DNA of 64,000 bases from assembly GCF_009674495.1 (NCBI RefSeq), contig NZ_WKJN01000005.1:219138-283137 (forward strand), written 5' to 3'. Shown in pieces: positions 8,742-17,312 of this stretch. Positions within the stretch are counted from its first letter, which is position 1; every line of letters starts with the position of its first letter. The translations under genes and the position numbers were made by a program. This stretch comes from Duganella alba. Its GTDB lineage: Bacteria > Pseudomonadota > Gammaproteobacteria > Burkholderiales > Burkholderiaceae_D. Below the pieces are notes generated by a model. That model did not search any database. It was not told the DNA's origin and was given only the letters and a program-made list of their open reading frames with translations.

Positions 8742-9139
8742 GCTGCCGCCCGGGCGTCGCGCAAGCGGCGCAGCTTGCGGCCGCGTTCAAAGCGGCACAC
8801 CCATTCCACCGTGAAGGCGGTGGCCAGCATCACGCAGATAAAGCCGATGCCGATGGCGGCGAACAGACGCAGGCCATCCTGTTCCAGCAACCCGGTGAAC
8901 TGCACTACCGACACCACCAGCGGAATAAAAAACAGCAGCATGTTCGACAGCAGCCAGTCCGCGCCATGCTCGATGGCGGCAGGACGCAGCACGCCGCTTT
9001 GCAGCAGCACGACCATGATGATCAGGCCGACCACGCCGCCGGAGAAGGGCAGACCAACCCAGGCTGAAAAGCGGTCGGCGGCGTACCACGCCGCGATCAG
9101 CCCCAGAACCTGCGCCAGTGTGTAGACAATTCGTTTCAT
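8738..9139 (-). CDS. CidA/LrgA-family holin-like protein
   Basis: 133-residue protein with about four membrane segments; family core LPFSGGVVGLIIMVVLL (about 30-46) and LLFFIPLVVSVVQF (about 68-81). The C-terminus is short and Arg-rich (FERGRKLRRLRDARAAA). CidA/LrgA proteins are holin-like partners of LrgB, encoded immediately downstream with a 4-base overlap. A LysR-type gene is divergent across 77 A/T-rich bases, the same arrangement as CidR with cidAB, so local activation by that regulator is likely. Confidence 0.92.
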   Translation of the reverse strand: MKRIVYTLAQVLGLIAAWYAADRFSAWVGLPFSGGVVGLIIMVVLLQSGVLRPAAIEHGADWLLSNMLLFFIPLVVSVVQFTGLLEQDGLRLFAAIGIGFICVMLATAFTVEWVCRFERGRKLRRLRDARAAA

Positions 9140-9216
9140 GTTGCCATTTTAGGTCGCGACGCATAAAAGATAAAATGAATTAAAATTATTAAAATCATTC
9201 TGGATTGGAATAGTTA
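9140..9216. promoter_or_regulatory. Divergent promoter region between the cidA/lrgA-like and LysR genes
   Basis: 77 bases, markedly A/T-rich against the G/C-rich surroundings (runs such as AAAATGAATTAAAATTATTAAAA). It must hold both promoters and the LysR binding site, which I could not resolve to single boxes. Confidence 0.55.
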
Positions 9217-10104
9217 ATGGATATCCGCGCACTGCGCTATTTCGTCGCCGTGGTCGACCAGCAGAGCTTCAGCCGCGCGGCCGAGCAATTGCACGTGACG
9301 CAGCCGACCGTCAGCAAGATGATCCAGCAGCTGGAGCTGTCGCTGGACCTGACGCTGCTGGAGCGCGTCGGCAAGCGCTTCACGCTGACCGACGCCGGCA
9401 ACGTGGTGCTGCAACGCGGCCGCGCGCTGCTGGCCATGCATGAGGAGATGGGCGTCGAGCTGGAAGACCTGCAGCAGCTGCGGCGCGGCGACCTGCGCCT
9501 CGGCGTCACCCAGCAATCGCACGCGCCGCTGGCGCCGTTGCTGGCGGCCTACCACAAGCGCCATCCGCAGATCGAGCTCAAGCTGTTCGAGGGCGGCTCG
9601 CAGGGCATCGAGGCGGACCTGCGCAGCGGCGTGCTGGAAATGGGCACCATGCTGGACCACCCGTCCAACCAGGCGGCGTGGCAGGAGTTCGATTCCTTCC
9701 CGCTGCTGACGTCGCCCATGTGCCTGCTGGCGCCGGGCGATTCGGCCTGGCGCGGCAAGCGCGGCGTGCGGCTGCGCGAACTGGCCGACAGCGCCTTCAT
9801 CTTTTATGGTGAAGGCTTCGCGCTGAACGATATCATCGCCGACGCCTGCCTGCGCGCCGGCTTCACGCCGCGCATCAGCGGCCGCAGCGGCCAGTGGGAC
9901 TTCGTCGCCTCGCTGGTGCGGCTGGGCGTCGGCATCACGCTGCTGCCCAAGGTGTTTTGCGACACCCTGGAGAAGGGCCAGTTCACCGTGGTGAAGCTGG
10001 AGGAGCCGGCGCTGGACTGGAAGCTGATGCTGGCCTGGCGGCGCGGCGGCCACCTGTCGTTCGCCGCGCGCGCCTGGCTCGATCTGGTGCGCAGCAAAGC
10101 CTAG
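9217..10104 (+). CDS. LysR-family regulator, CidR-like by position
   Basis: 295 residues, standard for the family. The N-terminal winged helix-turn-helix is at residues 1-60 (ALRYFVAVVDQQSFSRAAEQ, then QPTVSKMIQQLE). The effector-binding domain runs from about 90 to 290, with the usual GVGITLLPKVF segment near 243. It is divergent from the LrgA/LrgB pair and is probably their activator. A 7-bp stem (10107-10130) follows the stop but lacks a T-run. Confidence 0.93.
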   Translation: MDIRALRYFVAVVDQQSFSRAAEQLHVTQPTVSKMIQQLELSLDLTLLERVGKRFTLTDAGNVVLQRGRALLAMHEEMGVELEDLQQLRRGDLRLGVTQQSHAPLAPLLAAYHKRHPQIELKLFEGGSQGIEADLRSGVLEMGTMLDHPSNQAAWQEFDSFPLLTSPMCLLAPGDSAWRGKRGVRLRELADSAFIFYGEGFALNDIIADACLRAGFTPRISGRSGQWDFVASLVRLGVGITLLPKVFCDTLEKGQFTVVKLEEPALDWKLMLAWRRGGHLSFAARAWLDLVRSKA

Positions 10105-10170
10105 AAGCCGGCTCCCACGCGGAAGCCGGCCACCGGGCAGGCGTCTGTACAACAGTCGCCAGACCTTTTT

Positions 10171-10185
10171 GTTAAGTTTTGTAAG
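10171..10185 (+). promoter_or_regulatory. Direct-repeat box A1 (candidate OmpR-type regulator site)
   Basis: GTTAAG followed by GTAAG with the two G residues exactly 10 bases apart, upstream of the ABC transporter operon. Matching boxes occur at 10234, 23552 and 23605. A 10-11 base direct repeat is the usual site shape for OmpR/PhoB-family regulators. Confidence 0.55.
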
Positions 10186-10231
10186 CATTTCTTGCATAGC
10201 GTTGCAGGCGGCGGCCGGAAAGCACCGGGCG

Positions 10232-10248
10232 GCGTTAGGAAATGTAAT
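10232..10248 (+). promoter_or_regulatory. Direct-repeat box A2 (candidate OmpR-type regulator site)
   Basis: GCGTTAGG followed by GTAAT, again with 10-base periodicity, 63 bases after box A1. It aligns with box B2 (23603-23619) without gaps back to a shared GTTGCAG 31 bases upstream. It lies 118 bases before the binding-protein ATG. Confidence 0.55.
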
Positions 10249-10365
10249 GCGCGTGCCAGGTCAATCCAATGAAATCAAGGACTTGGCGTTCGCCGGCCGC
10301 CAGGTGCTGTTACGCAAAAGGCAAGCTAAGATGGGTTCAACGTTGTAAAACAAGGAACCCTCTTC

Positions 10366-11607
10366 ATGCAAATTCGCCGCCTTGCCCTGTTGCTTGCCCT
10401 GTGCTCCACCAGCGCCGCCCATGCCGGCACGCTGGTGATTGAAAGCTGGCGCGTCGACGACAAAACGTTGTGGGAAAAAGTGCTGATCCCCGCGTTTGAA
10501 AAAAACTATCCGGGTATCGAGGTGAAGTTTTCGCCGACCGCGCCGACCGAGTACGACTCCAGCCTGGCCGCGCGCCTCACCGGCGGCACCGCCGGCGACT
10601 TGATCGCCTGCCGTCCGTTCGACGTCTCGCTGTCGCTGTACAAGAAGGGCCATCTGGAAAAGCTGGACGGCAAACCGGGCATGCAGAACTTTGCGCCGAC
10701 GTCCATGGTGGCGTGGCAGACCGACGACAGCAAGGACACCTTCTGCATGCCGGTGGCCTCGGTGATCCACGGATTTTTGTACAACAAGAAGATCTTCAAG
10801 AAGCTGAACCTGCAGCCGCCCAAGACGGTGGACGAATTCTTCGCCGTGCTGGATGGGCTGAAGAAGGGCGGCGTGACGCCGCTGGCGCTGGGCACGGCGG
10901 ACCAGTGGGAGTCGAGCCAAATCGTTTATACCAATATCGGTCCCAATTTCTGGCGCGGAGAGGAAGGCCGCAAGGCGCTCATTGCCGGCAAGGCCAAGCT
11001 GACCGACGCGCCGTTTGTCGAGGCGCTGCAATTCGAACATCGCATGGGCAGTTACCTGGTGCGCGGCGCCAGCGCCCAGACCTACGGCGACAGCCAGAAC
11101 CTGTTTGCGCTGGGCCGCGCCGGCATCTACCCGACCGGCTCGTGGGACATCTCGTACTTCGGCCAGACGCCGGGGCTGGAGCTGGGCGCCTTTCCGCCGC
11201 CGGTGCGCAAGGCGGGCGACCCATGCTTCATTTCGGACCACATGGATATCGGCCTTGGGGTCAACAAGAAATCCCGAAACAAGGACGACGCCTACAAATT
11301 CCTGGCCTGGGTGGGCTCGCAGGAATTCGCCGACCTGTACACCAACCGCGTGACCGGCTTCTTCTCGCTATCGCACCACCTGATTGCGGTGCGCGACCCG
11401 GTGGCCAAGCAGATGGCGGAGTGGCGCAACAGCTGCGCTTCCACCATCCGCTTCAATGCACAGGTGCTGAACCGCGGCCAGCCCAGCATGGAAAGCGAAC
11501 TTTGGAACGTCAATTCGCAGGTCCTGAACGGCAAGCTGGCGCCGAAAGATGCCGCCGTCCGCCTGCAAAACGGTTTTGCCAAGTGGTACAAGCCACAGCA
11601 AAAGTAG
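10366..11607 (+). CDS. ABC sugar transporter, extracellular solute-binding protein (family 1)
   Basis: 413-residue periplasmic binding protein. A clear signal peptide (MQIRRLALLLALCSTSAAHA) ends at AHA around residue 20. The mature protein has the family-1 sugar-binding features: an early WRVDDKTLWEKVLIPAF helix, FLYNKKIFKKL (about 140), and PTGSWDISYF (about 260). It is the first gene of the operon with two permeases and an ATPase. A strong hairpin with eight T lies between it and the first permease, which would make it more abundant than the membrane parts. GH20 and NagX-like neighbours suggest an amino-sugar oligomer as ligand; this is inference. Confidence 0.92.
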   Translation: MQIRRLALLLALCSTSAAHAGTLVIESWRVDDKTLWEKVLIPAFEKNYPGIEVKFSPTAPTEYDSSLAARLTGGTAGDLIACRPFDVSLSLYKKGHLEKLDGKPGMQNFAPTSMVAWQTDDSKDTFCMPVASVIHGFLYNKKIFKKLNLQPPKTVDEFFAVLDGLKKGGVTPLALGTADQWESSQIVYTNIGPNFWRGEEGRKALIAGKAKLTDAPFVEALQFEHRMGSYLVRGASAQTYGDSQNLFALGRAGIYPTGSWDISYFGQTPGLELGAFPPPVRKAGDPCFISDHMDIGLGVNKKSRNKDDAYKFLAWVGSQEFADLYTNRVTGFFSLSHHLIAVRDPVAKQMAEWRNSCASTIRFNAQVLNRGQPSMESELWNVNSQVLNGKLAPKDAAVRLQNGFAKWYKPQQK

Positions 11608-11648
11608 CGTCACACTTATCCCTCCCAATGATGGTGTGATCTTTTTGA

Positions 11649-11678
11649 CCGGCGCCGGGCGCGGCGCCGGTTTTTTTT
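11649..11678 (+). terminator. Rho-independent terminator inside the ABC operon
   Basis: Perfect 8-bp G/C stem CCGGCGCC / GGCGCCGG with a 6-base loop, followed at once by eight T. It lies between the binding-protein gene and the first permease gene, 19 bases before the latter's start. It probably acts as a partial terminator. Confidence 0.88.
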
Positions 11679-11697
11679 CAAGGACTTGGAGGCACAG

Positions 11698-12624
11698 TTG
11701 AAGCATGTGGTGAATACGGTGAAGCCCTGGCAGCTGTTGCTGTTTCTGGCGCCGGCGTTGATCGTGTACGGCGTCTTCAGCGCAATGCCGCTGGTGCAGA
11801 CGCTGGGACAAGGCCTCTTCAGCGCCGGCGACAGCGGCAACGCGTCGTTTGTCGGCCTGGATAACTTCCGTACGGTGCTGCTGGACCCAGACTGGTCGGC
11901 CGGCTTCTGGAATGCGATGGCCAACAACGCCAAGTTCTTTTGCCTGCACATGCTGCTGCAAAATCCCATCGGCCTGTTGCTGGCGACGCTGTTCAGCATC
12001 AAGGGCCTGCGCGGTGCGCGCACCTACCGCACGCTGATTTTCTTGCCGACGCTGCTGTCGGTGGTGATCATCGGCTTTATCTGGCAGCTGATCCTGTCGC
12101 CGCTGTGGGGCGTGGGCGAGAAGCTGATGGGCCTTGCCGGCCTGGCCGACTGGTTCGCGCCGTGGCTGGGCGAGGAAGAGAGCGCGCTGGCGGCGATTTC
12201 CATGATCTCGGTGTGGCAGTACATCGGCATGCCGATGATGCTGATCTACGCGGCGCTGCTGGCGGTGCCGGAAGAGATAGTGGAAGCGGCGCACGTGGAA
12301 GGCGCCAGCGCCATGCGCATCTTCTGGCAGATCAAGCTGCCGCTGATTTATCCGACCCTTGGCCTGGTCACCATCCTGACCTTCGTCGCCAACTTCAATG
12401 CGTTTGACCTGATCTACTCGATCAAGGGCGCGCTGGCGGGGCCGAACTATTCGACCGACATCCTTGGCACCTTGTTCTACCGGACCTTCTTCGGCTACCA
12501 GGCGCAAGTCGGCAATGCCTATCTGGGGTCCGCCGTCGCCACGTTGATGTTCCTGGTGATCCTGGCCGGCGTTGGCTTGTATTTCATCGCCGTGCAGCGC
12601 CGACTGACGAGGTTTGCATTATGA
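11698..12624 (+). CDS. ABC sugar transporter permease (MalF/UgpA type)
   Basis: 308-residue inner-membrane permease with six segments. It carries the EAA loop that contacts the ATPase (VEAAHVEGASAMRIFWQI, about 195-212). I place the start at TTG 11698 because GGAGG lies 5 bases upstream; no ATG is available. The gene begins just after the intra-operon terminator, so its level depends on readthrough. It overlaps the second permease by 4 bases (ATGA). Confidence 0.9.
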   Translation: MKHVVNTVKPWQLLLFLAPALIVYGVFSAMPLVQTLGQGLFSAGDSGNASFVGLDNFRTVLLDPDWSAGFWNAMANNAKFFCLHMLLQNPIGLLLATLFSIKGLRGARTYRTLIFLPTLLSVVIIGFIWQLILSPLWGVGEKLMGLAGLADWFAPWLGEEESALAAISMISVWQYIGMPMMLIYAALLAVPEEIVEAAHVEGASAMRIFWQIKLPLIYPTLGLVTILTFVANFNAFDLIYSIKGALAGPNYSTDILGTLFYRTFFGYQAQVGNAYLGSAVATLMFLVILAGVGLYFIAVQRRLTRFAL

Positions 12625-13439
12625 AGAACCGACTGATGGTGCATGGCGCCCTGATGGCGTACACCGTGCTGGCGCTGTTCCCGATTGCGCTGATCCTGAT
12701 TAATTCGGTCAAGACGCGCGAGGCGATCTTCGACGATCCGCTGGCTTTGCCGACCATGGAGTCGCTGACCTTCGTCGGCTTCCAGAAGGTCCTGGCCAGC
12801 ACCAACTTCCTGCTCTATTTCGGCAACAGCCTGGTGGTGACGCTGGCGGCGCTGTTCTGCATCCTGCTATTCGGCGCCATGGCGGCGTGGGCGTTGTCGG
12901 AATACCGCTTCATGGGCAGCCGTGTGCTGACGCTGTTCCTGGCGCTGGGAATCATGATCCCGATCCGGCTTGGCACGGTGTCGATCCTGGAGCTGATGGT
13001 CAAGCTGGACCTGGTCAACACGCTGACGGCGCTGGTGCTGGTCTACACGGCGCAGGGCTTGCCGCTGGCGGTGATGATCCTGTCCGAATTCATGCGGCAG
13101 GTGCCGGGGGAACTGAAGGATGCGGCGCGCTGCGATGGCATCGGCGAAGTGAGCATCTTCTTCAAGGTGGTCCTGCCGCTGATCCGCCCGGCCATGGCCA
13201 CGGTGGCGGTGTTCACCATGATCCCGGCGTGGAACGACTTGTGGTTCCCGCTGATTCTGGCGCCATCGGACCGCACCAAGACCGTCACGCTGGGCGTGCA
13301 GCAGTTTATCGGGCAGTACGTCACGGACTGGAATTCGGTGTTGGCCGCGCTGTCGCTGGCGGTGATCCCGATGCTGATTCTGTACGCGCTGTTCTCGCGC
13401 CAACTGATACGCGGCCTCACGGCCGGCGCTGTGAAATAA
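12621..13439 (+). CDS. ABC sugar transporter permease (MalG/UgpE type)
   Basis: 272-residue second permease, six membrane segments. The EAA loop is visible at about 165-185 (ELKDAARCDGIGEVSIFFKV). Its ATG overlaps the first permease's TGA by 4 bases. The fold and order match carbohydrate-uptake family 1 transporters. It forms the heterodimeric channel with the product at 11698. Confidence 0.92.
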   Translation: MKNRLMVHGALMAYTVLALFPIALILINSVKTREAIFDDPLALPTMESLTFVGFQKVLASTNFLLYFGNSLVVTLAALFCILLFGAMAAWALSEYRFMGSRVLTLFLALGIMIPIRLGTVSILELMVKLDLVNTLTALVLVYTAQGLPLAVMILSEFMRQVPGELKDAARCDGIGEVSIFFKVVLPLIRPAMATVAVFTMIPAWNDLWFPLILAPSDRTKTVTLGVQQFIGQYVTDWNSVLAALSLAVIPMLILYALFSRQLIRGLTAGAVK

Positions 13440-13452
13440 GGAGAGGCCTGTA

Positions 13453-14592
<1,140 letters not shown>

Positions 14593-14631
14593 GCGGCAAA
14601 ATAATTCAATAATGACGAAACGGGAGAGTTG

Positions 14632-17304
14632 ATGATGTCGTATCCAATGACGAGAAAGACCTTGATGAGTCTTGCCATCAGCAGCGCGTGCGCTTGCGGC
14701 GGCGGGACGGCGTGGGCGCAGCAGGACAGCGTCCCCGCGGCGGCCAGCAAGGACGAGGTGCCGGAAGTGCAGGTGACGGCCACCCGTCACTCCACCTCTT
14801 TGCTCAAGACGCCGGTGGCGGTTACCGCCGTCACGCAGGAGACGCTGACCCGCGACGGCATCACCGACGTGCGCGGCCTCAGTGGCCAGATCCCCAATCT
14901 GCAACTGGGCACGGCCAATGACGGCAGCGGCGGCGTGCAGATCGCCATCCGTGGCGTCAGCAGCTCGGACTTCACCGAGATCGGCAATCCGGCCGTGGGC
15001 CTGCACGTGGCGGGCCTGTACCAGCCACGTCCGCAGGCGGCGCTGGCGCTGATGTTCGACCTCGATCAGGTGGAGGTGCTGCGCGGCCCGCAAGGCACGC
15101 TGTTCGGCCGTAACTCGACCGGCGGCAGTATCAACATCATCCCGGCCAAGCCGGAATTCGGCAGCAGCTACGGCACGGTGGAAGGGGACCTTAGCAACTA
15201 CAAGGGGCGCCAGATCTCGGCGGTGCAGAATATCCCGATCAGCGACAACTTCGCCATGCGCGTGACGGCGATGAAGATCCAGCGTAACGGCTACATCAAC
15301 CAGCAGCAGGACTTCTACGCGGCGAACTTTCCGGCGCTGGGCATCGTGCCGTCACGCGACGCCAGCGGCAATATCATTCCGGACGTCGATCAACGTTTCA
15401 ACAAAAAGGTGGGAGCGGACAAGTTCTACACCAATAAGGACGAATACGCGGCGCGCCTGCAGGCGCGCTGGAAGATCCGTCCGGACCTGGACTGGCGCCT
15501 GACCTACGAGAAGTACCAGAACAACGGCGCCGGCGACTTGCCGATCAAGGATTGCGAACAGGCGGCCGGCACGCCGTATGCCTGCACCGGCGGCCAGTGG
15601 GATGTAAAGGTCAACGTGCCGGGCGTGATGGACATGACCATCGATACGGTGCGCAGTGGCCTGGTATGGGACGTGAGTCCGAACACCACGATTGAGTACA
15701 ACGCCGCCTGGTCCAGCCAGAAGCGGCGCGAGATCCAGGACAGCGACAGCGGCTACCAGCCGATCGAGAGCGAGCTGGCGACGCGTCCGGGAACGTCGCC
15801 GTTCAACGATTACGCTACTTACACCACGGCTTCCAAGTACGTGTCCACGGTCCATGAGCTGCAACTGCGCGGCCGCTACAACAGCCTGCGCTACGTGGCC
15901 GGCCTGTTCTGGATGCACGAGAAGAACATGATCGACTATGCGCAGGATTATCTCGGCGCGTCGTGGGGCACTTATGGTCTGCCGGCCGAGTCCTACTTCT
16001 ATCACCAGGCCGACCGCCAGTCCGATTCCAAGGCGATCTTCGCGCAGGCCGACTGGGAGTTTGCGCCGACCTGGAACCTGACCGTTGGCGGTCGCCTGAC
16101 GCGCGATACGCGCAAGGACGTCGGCGGCGAGTATTGGGACACCGCGTTCTCCGACGATCCGGCGATCTACTTCAAGGGCTTGCACAATCCGGGTATCCCG
16201 GGCACGCCGGGCTTTGTACCGTTTAACAGCTCGGACCTGAAGCCGGGCATGGGCGGCTACTACGGCGCGGCCGGTTTCGATCCGTCGATCCAGCCGGTGA
16301 TCAGCAGCGATTCGGATTCGTGGAAGAAGTTCACGTGGCGCCTGGGCCTGAGCCGTCAGCTGACGCCGCGCGATATGGTCTACACCTCGCTATCCACCGG
16401 CTACAAGGCTGGCGGATTCAGTGACAAGGAAGATATCTGCCGCACCGGCCTGAATGGCAATTGCGCCGGCCTGTCGCCGGGACCGCACTACACCAATATG
16501 CCGTGGAATCCGGAGACGCTGACCAACTTCGAGCTGGGTTACAAGGGCCGGCTGCTGAACAACAAGCTGACCTTCTCGGCGACGGCGTTCTATAGCCGCT
16601 ACAAGGACATGCAGCTGACTGGCGGTGTCACGGTCGGCAAGATCATTCCCAAGGTGCCGTGCACGGCGACCAATCCATACTGCGACAGTGTGGTGATCTA
16701 CGGTACGCAGAATGCGGCGCAGGCGAATATCTCGGGGCTGGAGCTGGAGGGCGAATATCGGCCGTGGGCTGGCGCGAACATCCACTATGCGTATTCGCAC
16801 CTGAAGGCGGTGATCAAGTCGTATCCTACCTATAGCGAGGATAGTTCGATCAGCTGTAATATCCGCGAGCAGTATGGCGCGCCGGCTTGCACGCCGTATG
16901 AAGGCACCGATCCGCTGTATGCCGGTAAATTCCCGCTGAATATTTCGGGTAACCGTCTGCCGTATGCGCCGAACAACACGCTGAACCTGAGCGCGTCGCA
17001 GGACTTCGAGTTTGGCGAGTACACGCTGACGCCATGGATCTCGGCGCGCTGGCAGGACAAGATGTACTTCACGCTGCGGAATCTGGACAATGCGCATATC
17101 TCGGATGCGCAGAAAGCCTACACCACGGTGGACGCGGCGCTCAAGCTGGTGTCGCCGGGCGGGAAGTGGCATATTGAGGCTTATGTGCGCAATTGGGGGC
17201 AGACCGTATCCAAGAACTACGCCAGCGTGGTGGACCCTGGTTACGTGACGGCGTCGTATAACGATCCGCGTATTTATGGCGTGCGGTTCGGCGCGACCTG
17301 GTAA
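14632..17304 (+). CDS. TonB-dependent outer-membrane receptor of the CAZyme locus
   Basis: 890 residues. Signal peptide to about residue 30 (ends TAWAQ), TonB box near EVQVTATR (about 46), plug domain about 55-170 with LRGPQGTLFGRNSTGGSINI, then a long 22-strand barrel ending in Trp, as the assembly machinery requires (VRFGATW). Two ATGs at 14632 and 14635 follow GGGAG; either may be used. It sits between an ABC sugar importer and a GH20 enzyme, so it probably brings amino-sugar oligosaccharides across the outer membrane. It differs clearly from the siderophore-type receptor at the left edge. Confidence 0.92.
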   Translation: MMSYPMTRKTLMSLAISSACACGGGTAWAQQDSVPAAASKDEVPEVQVTATRHSTSLLKTPVAVTAVTQETLTRDGITDVRGLSGQIPNLQLGTANDGSGGVQIAIRGVSSSDFTEIGNPAVGLHVAGLYQPRPQAALALMFDLDQVEVLRGPQGTLFGRNSTGGSINIIPAKPEFGSSYGTVEGDLSNYKGRQISAVQNIPISDNFAMRVTAMKIQRNGYINQQQDFYAANFPALGIVPSRDASGNIIPDVDQRFNKKVGADKFYTNKDEYAARLQARWKIRPDLDWRLTYEKYQNNGAGDLPIKDCEQAAGTPYACTGGQWDVKVNVPGVMDMTIDTVRSGLVWDVSPNTTIEYNAAWSSQKRREIQDSDSGYQPIESELATRPGTSPFNDYATYTTASKYVSTVHELQLRGRYNSLRYVAGLFWMHEKNMIDYAQDYLGASWGTYGLPAESYFYHQADRQSDSKAIFAQADWEFAPTWNLTVGGRLTRDTRKDVGGEYWDTAFSDDPAIYFKGLHNPGIPGTPGFVPFNSSDLKPGMGGYYGAAGFDPSIQPVISSDSDSWKKFTWRLGLSRQLTPRDMVYTSLSTGYKAGGFSDKEDICRTGLNGNCAGLSPGPHYTNMPWNPETLTNFELGYKGRLLNNKLTFSATAFYSRYKDMQLTGGVTVGKIIPKVPCTATNPYCDSVVIYGTQNAAQANISGLELEGEYRPWAGANIHYAYSHLKAVIKSYPTYSEDSSISCNIREQYGAPACTPYEGTDPLYAGKFPLNISGNRLPYAPNNTLNLSASQDFEFGEYTLTPWISARWQDKMYFTLRNLDNAHISDAQKAYTTVDAALKLVSPGGKWHIEAYVRNWGQTVSKNYASVVDPGYVTASYNDPRIYGVRFGATW

Positions 17305-17312
17305 TCAACATA

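Noticed and set aside
10107..10130. Stem GCCGGCT / AGCCGGC after the LysR gene, considered as a terminator
   Set aside because: No T-run follows; kept only as a possible stem-loop.
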